The position numbers were made by a program, and so were the translations under genes. 64,000 nt of DNA from assembly GCA_037783415.1 (NCBI GenBank), contig JAZGTN010000236.1, positions 434,001 to 498,000 on the forward strand, given 5' to 3'. This DNA is from Leptasterias polaris. Taxonomy: Eukaryota > Echinodermata > Asteroidea > Forcipulatida > Asteriidae. Positions 20,841 through 33,000 of this stretch are shown piece after piece. The notes beneath the pieces are model-generated. The model was given only the letters and a program-made list of their open reading frames with translations, made no database searches and was not told the origin of the DNA. Position 1 is the first letter of the stretch; each line of letters begins with the position of its first letter.

Positions 20841-21033
20841 CAGCTCATTTGCAGGTTTTATATCCCTGTGAAGAATACCAAGGTCATGGAGCTCCATCAA
20901 CCCAGTCATGAACTCAACGCACATGCGTTGTTGTTTCTCTCCAGAGAGTGTACATCTGATTAGGTTTTCATAATCTTCAATAATTTCCTGAAGATTAAAT
21001 TCACATATTGGTGTTGCAAAATAAATGAAATCC
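20841..21033 (-). pseudogene. protein-kinase domain fragment (subdomains V-VIb)
   Basis: The minus-strand frame reads through a hinge-like FIYFATPICEF, a helical segment with EFMTGLMELHDLGILHRDIKPAN, and so includes the catalytic-loop motif HRDIKPAN with its Asp, Lys and Asn. The spacing fits the middle of a Ser/Thr kinase, perhaps of the IRE1-like type. Beyond the loop the frame turns into a low-complexity ggtgaccaaggtgacc repeat with no DFG motif, and on the other side it abuts a LINE. No start, stop or flanking kinase exon was found, so it is a fragment or a single displaced exon. Confidence 0.6.
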
Positions 21034-21868
21034 ACCTTAGATAACACCATTCTCCATGAAACACCAAGCAACCGTTATTTGGGCATACTCATCTCAGAAG
21101 ATCTCAAATGGAACTCACACATATCCAACATAGCCAGCTCCACACTAGGATTTCTACGCAGAAACCTAAGAGGCTGCCCAACCAGCTTTAAACGCACTGC
21201 CTACTTGGCACTTGTACGAACAACCCTGGAGTAAGGAGCAGTAGTGTGGGATCCTCATAATAAGACCAACATAGACCGCCTTGAGACCATCCAACATCGT
21301 GCTGCAGGCTTCATCACAGGAGACTATCAGTCACGGCAACCTGGATGTATTACCAAAATGCTCAGTGACCTGCAATTATCAGCTCTCCAGGACAGACAGA
21401 AGCAGCTACGTCTTTCATTTATGTTCAAGGTGTTGGTACCAGCTATTCCATCACAACTTTACTTTACACCCAAAAAACCATGCAGGCGCATTCGACCTAG
21501 AACATTCTTTAACTCACCGACAACTACCTCAATCGAAAGTAAATAACTCTAAGTGCTTCAAAGTCCCACAGTGCCACACACCAACCAATTTAAGTACTCG
21601 TTCGTCAGTAGAACAATAATTGACTGGTACCACTTGGAAGAAAACGTCGTTCAAGCTGAGTCAGTTGACTCCTTAGCCGCAGTCCTCTCTCTCACTAAAC
21701 ATCCAGCACATACACCCCCTCCCTCTCCATTTATGCCTAATTTGGTTTCTGCAACATACAGATACAAAATGAAAGTGGCAAAGTGGGCTGCATCATATTT
21801 TGAAGTAGCAGCAGAACTATTACCAACTTCTTCACCCAATAAACTGAAGAAATCAAAATTAATATATT
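21034..21868 (+). mobile_element. 5'-truncated LINE, C-terminal part of ORF2, degenerate
   Basis: The translated frame includes YLGILISEDLKWNSHI, RTAYLALVRTTLE, GAVVWDPHNKTNIDRLETIQ and later FVSRTIIDWYHL, the C-terminal landmarks of CR1/L2/jockey-type reverse transcriptases after the catalytic core. The core itself (YADD) is absent. A TAA at 21232-21234 replaces the Tyr expected before GAVVWDP, and the frame shifts around 21540-21590. It is a dead insertion whose truncated 5' end meets the kinase fragment. Confidence 0.85.
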
Positions 21869-23825
21869 GAAGAAAGAAATACACAACAGCATTGTTTCTA
21901 TTTGAAATAAATAACTGCTTTTATTACTTAGCATCAGTTCTGCATATACTGCACATTATGTACATATAAGGTTGCAGTGTATTGGACGGATTAAAGGTAT
22001 AAAAATACAAATTAGCACATCAGCTGTCAAAAATAAAGCTCTGTGGGTCTAGTAAAAAAGTGATGCCACAGGTTACATGGTCTATGTTGTTTTTTACCTT
22101 ACTGGGAAATCGTAAAACAAACAAAACAATAAACGTATAAATAAATGAACAATATTGGGGCCGTTCTTGGTAACAAAATACCAAAGGTTGTACACATTTA
22201 CTCATTCAAATTTATGCGCAAACTCAAGCTCACCCATATATGTAGAAGCTTTTTTGTAATGATATAAAACACAGACTTTCAGAGATGGGCAACTTAAAAA
22301 AGTTAGTACAATGGTTCATTAAGATGTCATTATGAAAATATCTTAGAATGAATTGGTTAGAAAAATAAATTGCTGGTAAATTATCCAAAAGCACCAAGTA
22401 CAAGTATTAAAGTTATTTACTAAAACAATTACAAAATATTTGAGATGATAGAGAAAAAGGGATTTCATACTATATCGAATAACATTAATCACTCGGGCAT
22501 ATTTCGCCATTCCAATGACTAACAATTTCAGGTTTGCTGTTCATCCACGTACAAATAAAACTAAATTTGTATAAACTGTGCAAGTCTCGCGCGTATCCGA
22601 ACGAGAAAACACGTCAAACGAAGAACATGTTTATTTCTGAAATTAAATCTTTGTTTTAAATTATATCTCATGACAAAATCTGAAGAACAAAAATAAATCA
22701 TTACAATTTTATGAAAAGTTTTAGCTTTTGAAAAAACAACCACAATAGTGTGTATATTATTATTGAAAAAAAATTAAAACTCTGGGACAAGGATGCCTAT
22801 TTGATGTTAACTTTTTAGAAACCCCTTTACGCGGATTCGTGAAGGTCAAACGGGTCTTAAATGGACAAATATCGCAGTTTAAAGAGGATGCTGACGCCTC
22901 AACAACCATAGACTGCAATGAAAAGGGTTTGCTTTGCAATTACAGCATCTGGCGATTATAATTGCGCATCCAAAACAAGTGTTTATGTAAGTTTTATGAT
23001 CGGAGGCGAGTGCAAAATTCTTAATTTTTTGCAATAACCGGAAGCTGAGGTCAAGTTTAATTCTTGGGTTTTCTTCGTTATATTGTTGAATTGGTTTTAC
23101 TTTCACATGTTGTTATCACTTAGTATTACATTCCCAACAACATTTATACTTTTCTAGGTCATAACCTACGTTAAACTAAAATAATTGACGAAACAAAATC
23201 TCGCCCACGTAAAACTCCATATGGTTGGGACCACTATGGTCCCGGAAGTTCGATTACGCGCGAGACTTGCACAGTCTATTACCAAGTAATAATCTCTTTC
23301 GGAAGAAGTAGAGACTCTGAAAAGTGCTGCTTGGTTGTTCTGAACATTTGGACTAGTACGCAAATATAACATGGTTCGAGGGTGAACAGTCGATAGTACC
23401 CCCAAAGGGATTGGAAGTTGACAAACCAGTTCCCAAGGCAAAGCTGAGAGAACTAGTTTGTTAATTTCCAATATGGAGGGGAGCTGTTATCGAATGTCAT
23501 CCGAAATAAACCATGGTATATTTGCTTTACAACATCTCATACAATATTCACTAGTTCAGCATGGTTGAACTCGGCAAATGCAGATTGACATTTACAAGAG
23601 CCGCCATGTTCATGTACATCATGAGTATGTAGCTAGTGCGATGTAAATGTTCAGAACTCAATATTAGAACTTTGGTGCAAACTATTGGCTGAATCACTCT
23701 GTACTTGCACAGGAGACAAGCTTAGACAACTATCCGACCCCCCCCCCCCCTGCAAAACAACAAAACAAAAGCCCTGCAATATTTTACAGTCTGTACATTC
23801 CGAAGGCCCAGTGTTGCTTTGTGCG
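21869..23825. other. 3' flank of the coiled-coil gene, no gene seen
   Basis: AT-rich sequence with short frames only. It probably includes the 3' untranslated region of the minus-strand gene ending at 23826. A run of 13 C lies at 23738-23750. No clear polyadenylation signal could be chosen. Confidence 0.4.
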
Positions 23826-24082
23826 TCACAGCTTCCCATCAGCAGCCGTAGCTACAATCGGCTTCCACATGAATTCCTGACCCTGTGCGAAGTCCCCTTG
23901 TCCCACCATGTGAATAGCCGGCTTGTAGTCCTCTAAGGCCAACAGACTGAGCGGCTGCCAGTCCTTCCTGGCAGTCTGGACTTTACGTTCCGAACGTTGC
24001 CGGCCTTCACCGCTGGATTGAGATGTTAGGGAGGATGAGACTGCAGGGGCTGTGCTTGAGCGGTTCTTCCTCAGACTTAGAG
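23826..24082 (-). CDS. coiled-coil gene exon 9 with stop codon
   Basis: 257 nt, entered in phase 1 after acceptor TTCTTTCTCCAG. It encodes a Ser/Arg-rich start (SLRKNRSSTAPAVSSS) and a less charged end (DYKPAIHMVGQGDF, QEFMWKP), stop TGA at 23828-23826. Confidence 0.88.
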
Positions 24083-27000
24083 CTGGAGAAAGAATAAAAG
24101 ACATTGGATTGATGTTTTATCTCTAAATAAACGGTACATAAACATGAATCATTCCCTCAAAATTGCATGGAAACATTTTTAACACTACATCCTCCCTTTA
24201 AAAAACCCATAATAAAATAAATAAATGCAATTGTGAACATTTAAATTATGCTGTCAACCACCTTCAAATTTGTTACTTATGTTGAAATAGTCATGAGTTT
24301 ATACAAACATTTATAAATATTTCTATTCACAAAAACACAAAAAACTAAACTTTTTACGAAGGACTTCAATATAATTATTGGGATGTTACTGCACCGCTAT
24401 GAAAACCATTATATATTTTGTACAACAAGATGATGGCCTTAAACTGGACTTTCAATGGCAGAATTGACAAGATACAAAAACTAAAACACATCCATTTATA
24501 TTGAAAAAGGAAAGAAAAGAATCATAGAAAGGAATTTTAAAAAAGCGGGAAAATAAAAGCCAATTACAAATGGCAAAGTGATTAGAGGTATAGGAAGTGA
24601 ACAAGGGTGGATTGGTGAACCACGCAATAGAAAAGGCTGCATGGTAGATACAGTGGCTTGGGGGTAAAGCATAGGTGCACAGCTGCAATCATAAGCCATT
24701 TTGACATATGGTGGGCACATTATAATTGTACTGCTTGGTTTGGGTAAATCTGTCTGTACACACCCAAACCATACGGTGCACTCCTATAGTGTCCACCATA
24801 TCGCAAAAAGGCTAATGGGTACATTTTTTGTTAAAAAGACAACAAATGAACAACACATAAATATTGAGTAACTCTTTGCAGATCTTGTATTCAACAAACT
24901 CAAGTACATTCTCCTTTTCATTTACACAGGGCTGGTTAATTGATTTATACATAACATTGAGAAAACCGTTACATCAGGGGTTTTCAAACTGTTGTTCTTA
25001 ACATGAAAACCAAGAAAATGTGTAGCCATCATTGTGGCTATGCATATAGTTATGAATAGAAGGTCACATACAGGTGTTATGACAACAAAATGGTCAACAC
25101 AATACAGATCATTATATCATGCATGTAACCAATACGTTATTATGATAGAGTACCACAATGATAACCCAACTTGATCAAAAGCCAATAATAAAGATTTTGG
25201 TTTGAGTAATTCCAGTTCTCAGCCGTGCGACCATTGGCAACTGACCGGCCTACGCCTACACGTACATGGTGGTCTGCATGCAGTAGTGCAAAAAGTATGG
25301 AATGAAAATGCATGCCAAATAGTACCAAAATGCGCGCTTAATGATGTAGGCCATGAAATAATGAATAAATAATGAATAAATGAATAATGACCGCTGCGTG
25401 ACCTCCCATCCTCCAAACAAATGACAAGGATCTACTTGGGTGTTATATAAAATTACCTAAACCATGGACAACTATTGGGTGTGAATGCTGCCCTCTAGTG
25501 TCTCTAAGTCAACCACTCAATAAATGTTCACATTAATCTTAAGATGCATTTCCTGAAACTTCTTCCAAGAACCAACGTTATACGATCATTTGATGAAGTA
25601 TAAGAGGAAGGTTAATGGAGGTTTAGTTTGAAATTTTGAGTTTCTGGACAAGACTAATCATTTACCTGGTTTCGTCTCCGGCTCACCATCTCCTAGAGAT
25701 GCCCTTGTCATCACTTCCTTCCCAGGTATAAACCTCCCAGTAGCATCCCGCTTCTGCTCCAACCTCTCGCGAAACTGTCCTGGGACAGTGGCCGCCTCCT
25801 CTGTGAGAAATGACAGAGGTTTCACTTTCTCTTTGACAGCCTTTGGTTGATCATCTTTAGGGATGTCTGGCAGTGAATCCCAGCTCATGGAGTCATCATC
25901 ATCCACATCAGTGTCACCCTGTCCTCCTCGTTGAGGTTTGCCAGGAGTTGCTGGAAGGTTCTCTAAGGGAGGAAGCTGCTGGGGCCAGGGGGAGGGAACT
26001 TCTCGAAGCCACTTCTTGTAACTAGGTTCATCTTCATCAGAGTTGTCCTATGAAGAAACAATTTAATAAGTTGTTCAGTTGAGCTTCTAATTCTAATACA
26101 CTTATAAAGGAATAAAGAATGGTGAGAAAGTCTTCAACAGTGTAAACACTGTCTAAATATACAACAAAAGCTCAGCAATAATTATTACTTTTATCATTAT
26201 CTATTTGACCAAAACATAAACAAATATACAAAGAACAAAAGTAAACTAGCTAAAATAAAGCAATAAAGTAAAGACGCAACAAAGTAAAGAAAAATCAAGG
26301 TAAGCACAAAATAAATACATAAATAATCAATTGAACAAAATAGACCAGAGAGCAAACTATAGAGGGCCATCACAAAAGTAAATAAATACAAAATTAACAT
26401 GAATGAAAATAATGAATAACTATAGCAACAACAGTTATGTGGGTCAGGAGCAACAAAAGTAAAAACTAGTACTGTTATCAGCAGGTATGTAGCCTCGCAC
26501 ATAACAAGAAACGTCGACATAACAGAGTCACACAACTATTATTATTGTTCTTAAAACTGTTATTATTATTAATATGTCTTTCTGGTAATGATACCAAGGG
26601 ACCCTCAAACTCTGACCCGTAGGTCTGAAGATATTTGTATACAGAAGATAAAAGTTTTCAGTTTAAGATGTGGGAGGAAACCCCAAATAGGGAAAACACA
26701 TAAAATCAGGTAGGGACTGAAAACCTGATCCACATTTTTGCAAGGCTCCGGTTCGGGATTCGAATCAAGGTCCACAGAGGTGTAAGGCATAAAAGAAACC
26801 ACTGAGGCAACCCAAAATTTTGTTTGTTTGTTAACAATGTCAAGGGCCAGCACACATGACCAAAAGAAAAAACACTCGGGAAAAGAATTTTGAAAAGACT
26901 TTGCAACATAATTGACATGAAAACCTAAATTTGTAACAAACTGCTGTAAGATCTTTACCTCTTCAATCCAAGATGGATGATATCGAAGCGGTCCCTCCGT

Positions 27001-30000
27001 TCCCTTCAGATTATTATAGTCTGGTATCGGATTATTGAAGAGTAAAACCGCTGCTTTGTCCTCATTGGTCATGGCCACTCGATACATGAGCTCTACTTTC
27101 TTCTGGACGTCTTTGACCCGTTGGTGATAGCTGCCATCTTGAAGCTTCTCTCCATCTGGAATCTGGATGACAAGAACACAAGAATTGATTTTATTTCATT
27201 AAAGGAAAGTACATCAGTGGTCTTTTGAGGAAGAGTAAATTAATTCCTGTCCTGCAGCTATCAATAAAAACAAAGGGCCCTGGAACTTGTAAATTACTTT
27301 TGAAAAATACAAAAACAAACAACCAAATGCTTTTAAATTAAACTGTACAAAAAAAAACAGCCGACAATAATTATTTTCAGTCAATTCCTTAATTTCAATC
27401 AGTTGAATCTACTCATAGACAACATGTAGTCATCCATAAATGGTTCCCACTTGGCGTCACACAGAGTACAGTTGGCCATTGTTATGGGCAATGATTTCAT
27501 TCTTTGAACGCACAGCTCTGACTTTTGCCTGAATAAGCAGTACGCAGGATTTCTATAAAATTCCTTGCAGGATTGGTTGGGGAACCACTTGGCTGCATGG
27601 ACAAATAAGAAAACTTGATGCAGCCTAAAGCGAAAACCCAAGTTGCCTGTAAAGTTGCTGTCAGGGCCAAGTTTACTTGGACATAGGTTCTAAAAGTCGG
27701 GAGATCTAAAGGCTATGACACACAAAATGTTGACAACCAGTTTAGCAATTAACTAACTAATTAACTACCTACAGTCTCTAGAGTAATTTTAAGGCCAAAG
27801 ATAAGCAAAAAAACCCAATGAAAATCAGTGTGAAAAATAGTGAATGACGAATAATTAAACAAATTCCCTTGCAACTTAAAGAAATGTGATGACGAGAAAC
27901 TAATAATAAAATTCTGTTGGCCTTATCTTTAAAAACTGATGATTTGATCTCACCCCTTCCTCGCTGTAGAAGCTCCTCTTAGCGACCGTCTTGTTGTGTG
28001 TAAGACACTCCCTGACAAAGGCACCATAGGCTGACTTGAGCTCCTGAGGGATCTTAGAATCTGCCTTCTGCAGCTTCACCGTCGAGTCATCTCTCAGGGT
28101 ACCCCAAAGGGCATTGACACCTGCGCGACCTGCACACAAGTACACATTCAGCATTTATAGTAATTCCATGACACTTTCTAATGATTTTAATTTAATCTTT
28201 TATCTAAAATAACTTCTGAGTGAACTCCTGAGTCCAATTTCATGGTACTGCTAACCACGGATTCTACGTTTACGGTCTGAAGAATCATGCGCTTCACAGG
28301 GCGCAGTAAAGCGAAGAATTTTGTGGTGAGCAGAGTCAGGAAATTGGGCCCTGTTCAGAGTGGCGTAACTAGACATTTTCAAATGGGGGGGGGGGGGGGG
28401 GGGGTGGTTAGCAGGTAGAAGCAAAGAAATCATTTTTGATTGTGGGAAGCTTTTGATAAATTGAACCAACAGTTTTTGACCTTTTTTAATCTCTATGCGT
28501 GTGGGGGATGGTGGAGTATCCTTTAATCTGCCTTGTGTGGCATAACATGGCTTAAAGAGTCAGTGTTGATAAGATTTTCAAAGGTAAGTGTTTTTGTTTC
28601 TTTAAAAATAGAAGATTAAAATGAATGATTTATATCCAAAACTCTAAAAGTATCATCAATTTGTTTGGATTATTTCCACAGGTTCTGTAGCTCAAAATGT
28701 ATACTGTACCAACAAATTCTTTTCTCCTTTATTAGAAATAAGGAATTTAAAATTTAAAGCACTACTTAGTCAGTCTTAAAAATATGTGTTGGAAAAAAAA
28801 ACTTTACTGCCAGACTTGTAAGTTATTAAGTTATTGGCCAAATCTAAAAAATAACTAGACTCTGGCTGGTGGCTCAGTTTTAAAATTTTATCTAAATATA
28901 TTTTTGTTGTTTTATCGCGCCAATGGAAAATAAACTTCTGTAATTTCATGATACGGACAATAACATTTCTACTTCTAATTCCATTTTTTTTTAGCCCTAT
29001 CAATACTATTAAATTGGGGTTTAAAGTACCTCCTTGTTTTTTAAGTGACTGAGGAACTGGAATCACTTTCTTCTGTTCTGGCTCAAACCTCGGTCTCAGG
29101 AAGTAAGCAGCTTGCCTGGAACCAAAGATCTTCTGAAGGTCTTGTTGATAAAGAAGTGGCTCTGCTTCTTCACCATCTTCCTCCATGTGCCTGTGTGGAA
29201 ATAAAATTGAGCTTTTACTACAACTTTCCAAAGTTTTGTTTTGACAAAGGAGAACTAGTTCAATGGTATCATACGGCAACTCCGACCGGACTTTAAGCCA
29301 GTGACCTCATCTGACAGTAGTAGTTATCAAACAAGTGCGAATGGATTATGGAAAAAAATAACGCTTCTGCATCGCATATATCCAACAAGAAGCTATATTT
29401 CTCCAAATCCACGAGCAAGCATGTAATAACAAATTTATCTATAAGCAAACTTGAGGCGCAGCTTAACGCAAGACATGGTGTTGGAACAGCTGTACGATTT
29501 GCGTATAGCTTAAAATAGGGCAATATGTGGAGTTAGAACAGCGCAATACGCAGGGTGTGATATGGGCCATGCAACATAGGTTTATCACACCTCTTGTTGC
29601 TATGGGTTGACCAATAAGAATATTGGGTTCAAGTTTGCTTGAAGATACTTCTTTATAACTGCTGAAGAAAGCCCAAACACATCTAAAGATGAGGAAGTGA
29701 TTACCTGCTCCCACATTTTACCTCAATTAATATCAATTAACGGGATCATCTTTTCAATAGAAATAACAAGGATTAGTTGTTTTTCTTGTTTGCCTTTTCT
29801 TATACAAACAAAGCTTACAAAAGGACCACATCAATTCTAATAAATAATCAATGCATGGACAGAAATGGTAAGGCTGCGCAGCTTTTTAAAGAAGAAGTAT
29901 GTTAAGTACCCCCTCAATCTCATCCAGCCCTAACACATTATAGTTCACATTTCTCTCAGAGTCACATGCCTCTGAGCACAACAAAGATCACCTACTCGCC

Positions 30001-33000
30001 CATCTTTTTCAAGCCAATGGGTGTTTGCATAAAGTCTAGGAATAAGACAGAGCGTCTGATAATCAACTGACCTCTCCCCATTCTCTTCTTCCTCGTCGCT
30101 GCTGGACACGACAGACAGCCGGCCGTGAGCGTCCCCTCGCTGCGGTATGACGCTGCGCTTTCTGCCCAGAGCTGTGGTGATCTGTTGTTTACCCTCGGCT
30201 GGCTCCAGAGACGTTTGTTGCAGTTTAGCTGCAAGCTTTCGTTCGGCCCGGCGCTTTGTTCTGGCTTCTTGTTTTTCACTTTCTGTGGAGAAAATAAAAT
30301 CCAAATGTTCCTTGACAATTATGAAAACAGTATCACACAAAACAAACAAATTTTATTTCCAGATGCCTTTCATTTGATCTCATGAGGTTAAATTTTAACA
30401 TCTCTTCTTTATCTTCTTTGAATTTGAAAGAAAAGTTTTCCTTTTACAGTGGCTTCACATTATTTAAACAAATAAAGATCTTAATTTGGGTCGAACAAAG
30501 AAAATTTGACTAGAGCTGGACTAGAGCCTGCGACCTCCGGATTAACGTGCAGGAGCTATCTAGCTCTATTATGTTGGCAGTCTCCCTATTTTGTCAATAT
30601 CTTTGTTCTGGCAGCCAGTCTCCCTTGTGGTTTATTACTTGATAAATAAAGATTTTAATACAACACATATCAGGCTGGATCTACTACTAACTGTCTGGAC
30701 ATTATATACAACTTTGGTACTCTTAATATCTCTTCATTACCATATCAGTATTGAAAACCCCACCAGGACAAAATAACGTTCATGAACACAATTCAGCTAA
30801 GTCTTTCAGATAAATCTTTTCTACTTTGAGTGCTAGGGTTTGATTTCGTCACAAGCCTGGCGTGAAAACACTAGTAAAGAATGCTATGAGTTAGTCAAGC
30901 TTGCTCCTTAGGTAGCCTATGGCGGCTTGTCTAATCTACCTACTTGGAAATTTGATATCATGAATAATTTTCAAGGTGAGATTTTTAATTTTTGTTGCAT
31001 AGATACTGATAGATACCATCTTCAAACAAAGTGATTGGTTAATAACTGGAACTGAAATTAACAAACAGACTGATGGGTTAGTCAACATTTCAGTTTACTT
31101 TTTTTATTTGGGGGGGGGGGGGGGATAGTAAAACACACAGCTGACTAGCCCAGAGGTGACAGTGAAGAGAAAATGTTAGCATAAGACCTGCTTTTCAGTT
31201 TCTAGCAAGATTAAAACTAATTCTATGGTGTCACACTATTGAGGAAAATGTGGAAATTTTTTACAAATCTAAATGTTACCAGTAGATTTGTTATGAATCT
31301 ACAGTTTACAAACAAACCTTTAATGAAAATGTTCAATTACAAAATTTAAATTGTAAAAATATACAGTTGGTAGAAAAATACAGTTGGCTTTGTTTATTTT
31401 TGAATGAAGGCAAATTTGAAGCAATAACATTGCAAGAATGTATAAGATAAATAACCAATTTGTGCAGAAGTCATTTTACAAAATACATCTTAAGGACAAA
31501 AAAGAACAGATGCAGTCAGTGGTTTTGAGAAAAAGGCCGATGTCAAAGATTGGACTCCTAAAAGTGTAGATAGATTTGGTACATAGATTTGTGCATACAA
31601 AGTTCTTGGCTAACAGAATCAAAAAGGCTGTTTAAAAAAACCACTCGGGTAATCAAAAAGGCTGTTTAAAAAAACCACTCGGGTAAACAAATAAAACATT
31701 GCAGCATTATTATACCATGAAACACATGATGGCATTATGCATGGATTCCTAAATGAGCGAAACTCTCAGTCTTGTGACAGACCTTGAAAACAAGTGCCTA
31801 TTAATAACCACCTTCCCTCTAAACAAATATGTACAAGGTCAACCACATCAACAATGTCAGAATATAATTAAGCACTACTTTAAATTACCCAGGTCAATTT
31901 TGCCTCTCTTTGTCAATGCTTGCTGTAGTTCCCGTCGTTCCTGACGTTCGGCCTCGCGAATCTACAAAGGGGAAGAAGAAGAAGAAGAAAAAAAGGGAAT
32001 TTTATGAAAAATAATCCATGGGTCTAATTGGTGCTGTGTGAGAGAATTTTTTTCCGCATGAGTTGAACAATTACATATATAATACGAATCACCCTACGGT
32101 GGGCCTTTCTGCAATGATGATGGGAGTTTGCACTGCCGTCAAGTAAATGGCAAATAAACCATGAACATATGTCACTGGAAGAGGCCCATGCTTCCATCAA
32201 GGCTGTGTTTTAGTTTTTGAATTAATGTTGCAGTATTTCTTCACAACATGATATTCTTTGAATATTTCTTTATGTTGTCACTTTTGGATCATTACAAAAT
32301 AAATTTTCAGTGCACTTCTCTCAACAATTGTTCAAAATTCAAAGGTTCCCGTTTGTTTTCATGTTTCAAACATTAATACTTCCTTTTTGGGTACCACTCA
32401 TTATATTAAATCTTGATAAATGAAAATTGTTAACACTTGATTTAGCACAGTTTCAGCAAAATTAATTAAGTCAATAATTGTTTCCACATGTATTCTTGAA
32501 CACTCCGAAGTGACCTTTAACATAATCAACTTTTACTGGAGCAGAGTTTATTAATTTTCTAAAGTTATTTAAAGAAAATAATTTCCCTCTTGCCCTGATT
32601 TTCATTTATAAAAATTAAATTAAACAATTTATATTTCCTAGATATTTGAGTAGGGGGGGGGGGGGGGGGTCAGAAGTTGACCTTTCAGCTTGATATAAAA
32701 TGAGTGATACAGAATAATTGTATCTGCCCTTGAACTACATCTTGCTCCATCTGAAATGCCAGCAACTTTCATTCAGTAGATTACTCAGCTAACGCTACCG
32801 TAAAACAAACCTCACAAGATGCCGACGCTTAAATGCATCAGGCTCCCACGAGACAGGTTTTTTGTATGTGCCAGAGTCAGATTTGTATTGTGTACGGAAA
32901 GAACACTCCCCCCCCCCAACCTCCATCCCCTACGCAGACGGCAATCTCACGACCTAATCAAATTGAATATGCATTTTAAAAAAACAAGAATATATACATG

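Noticed and set aside
26197..26535. 112-codon minus-strand frame with many hydrophobic residues
   Set aside because: It lies inside an AT-rich intron of the coiled-coil gene; hydrophobicity comes from T-rich codons and there is no splice or start support.
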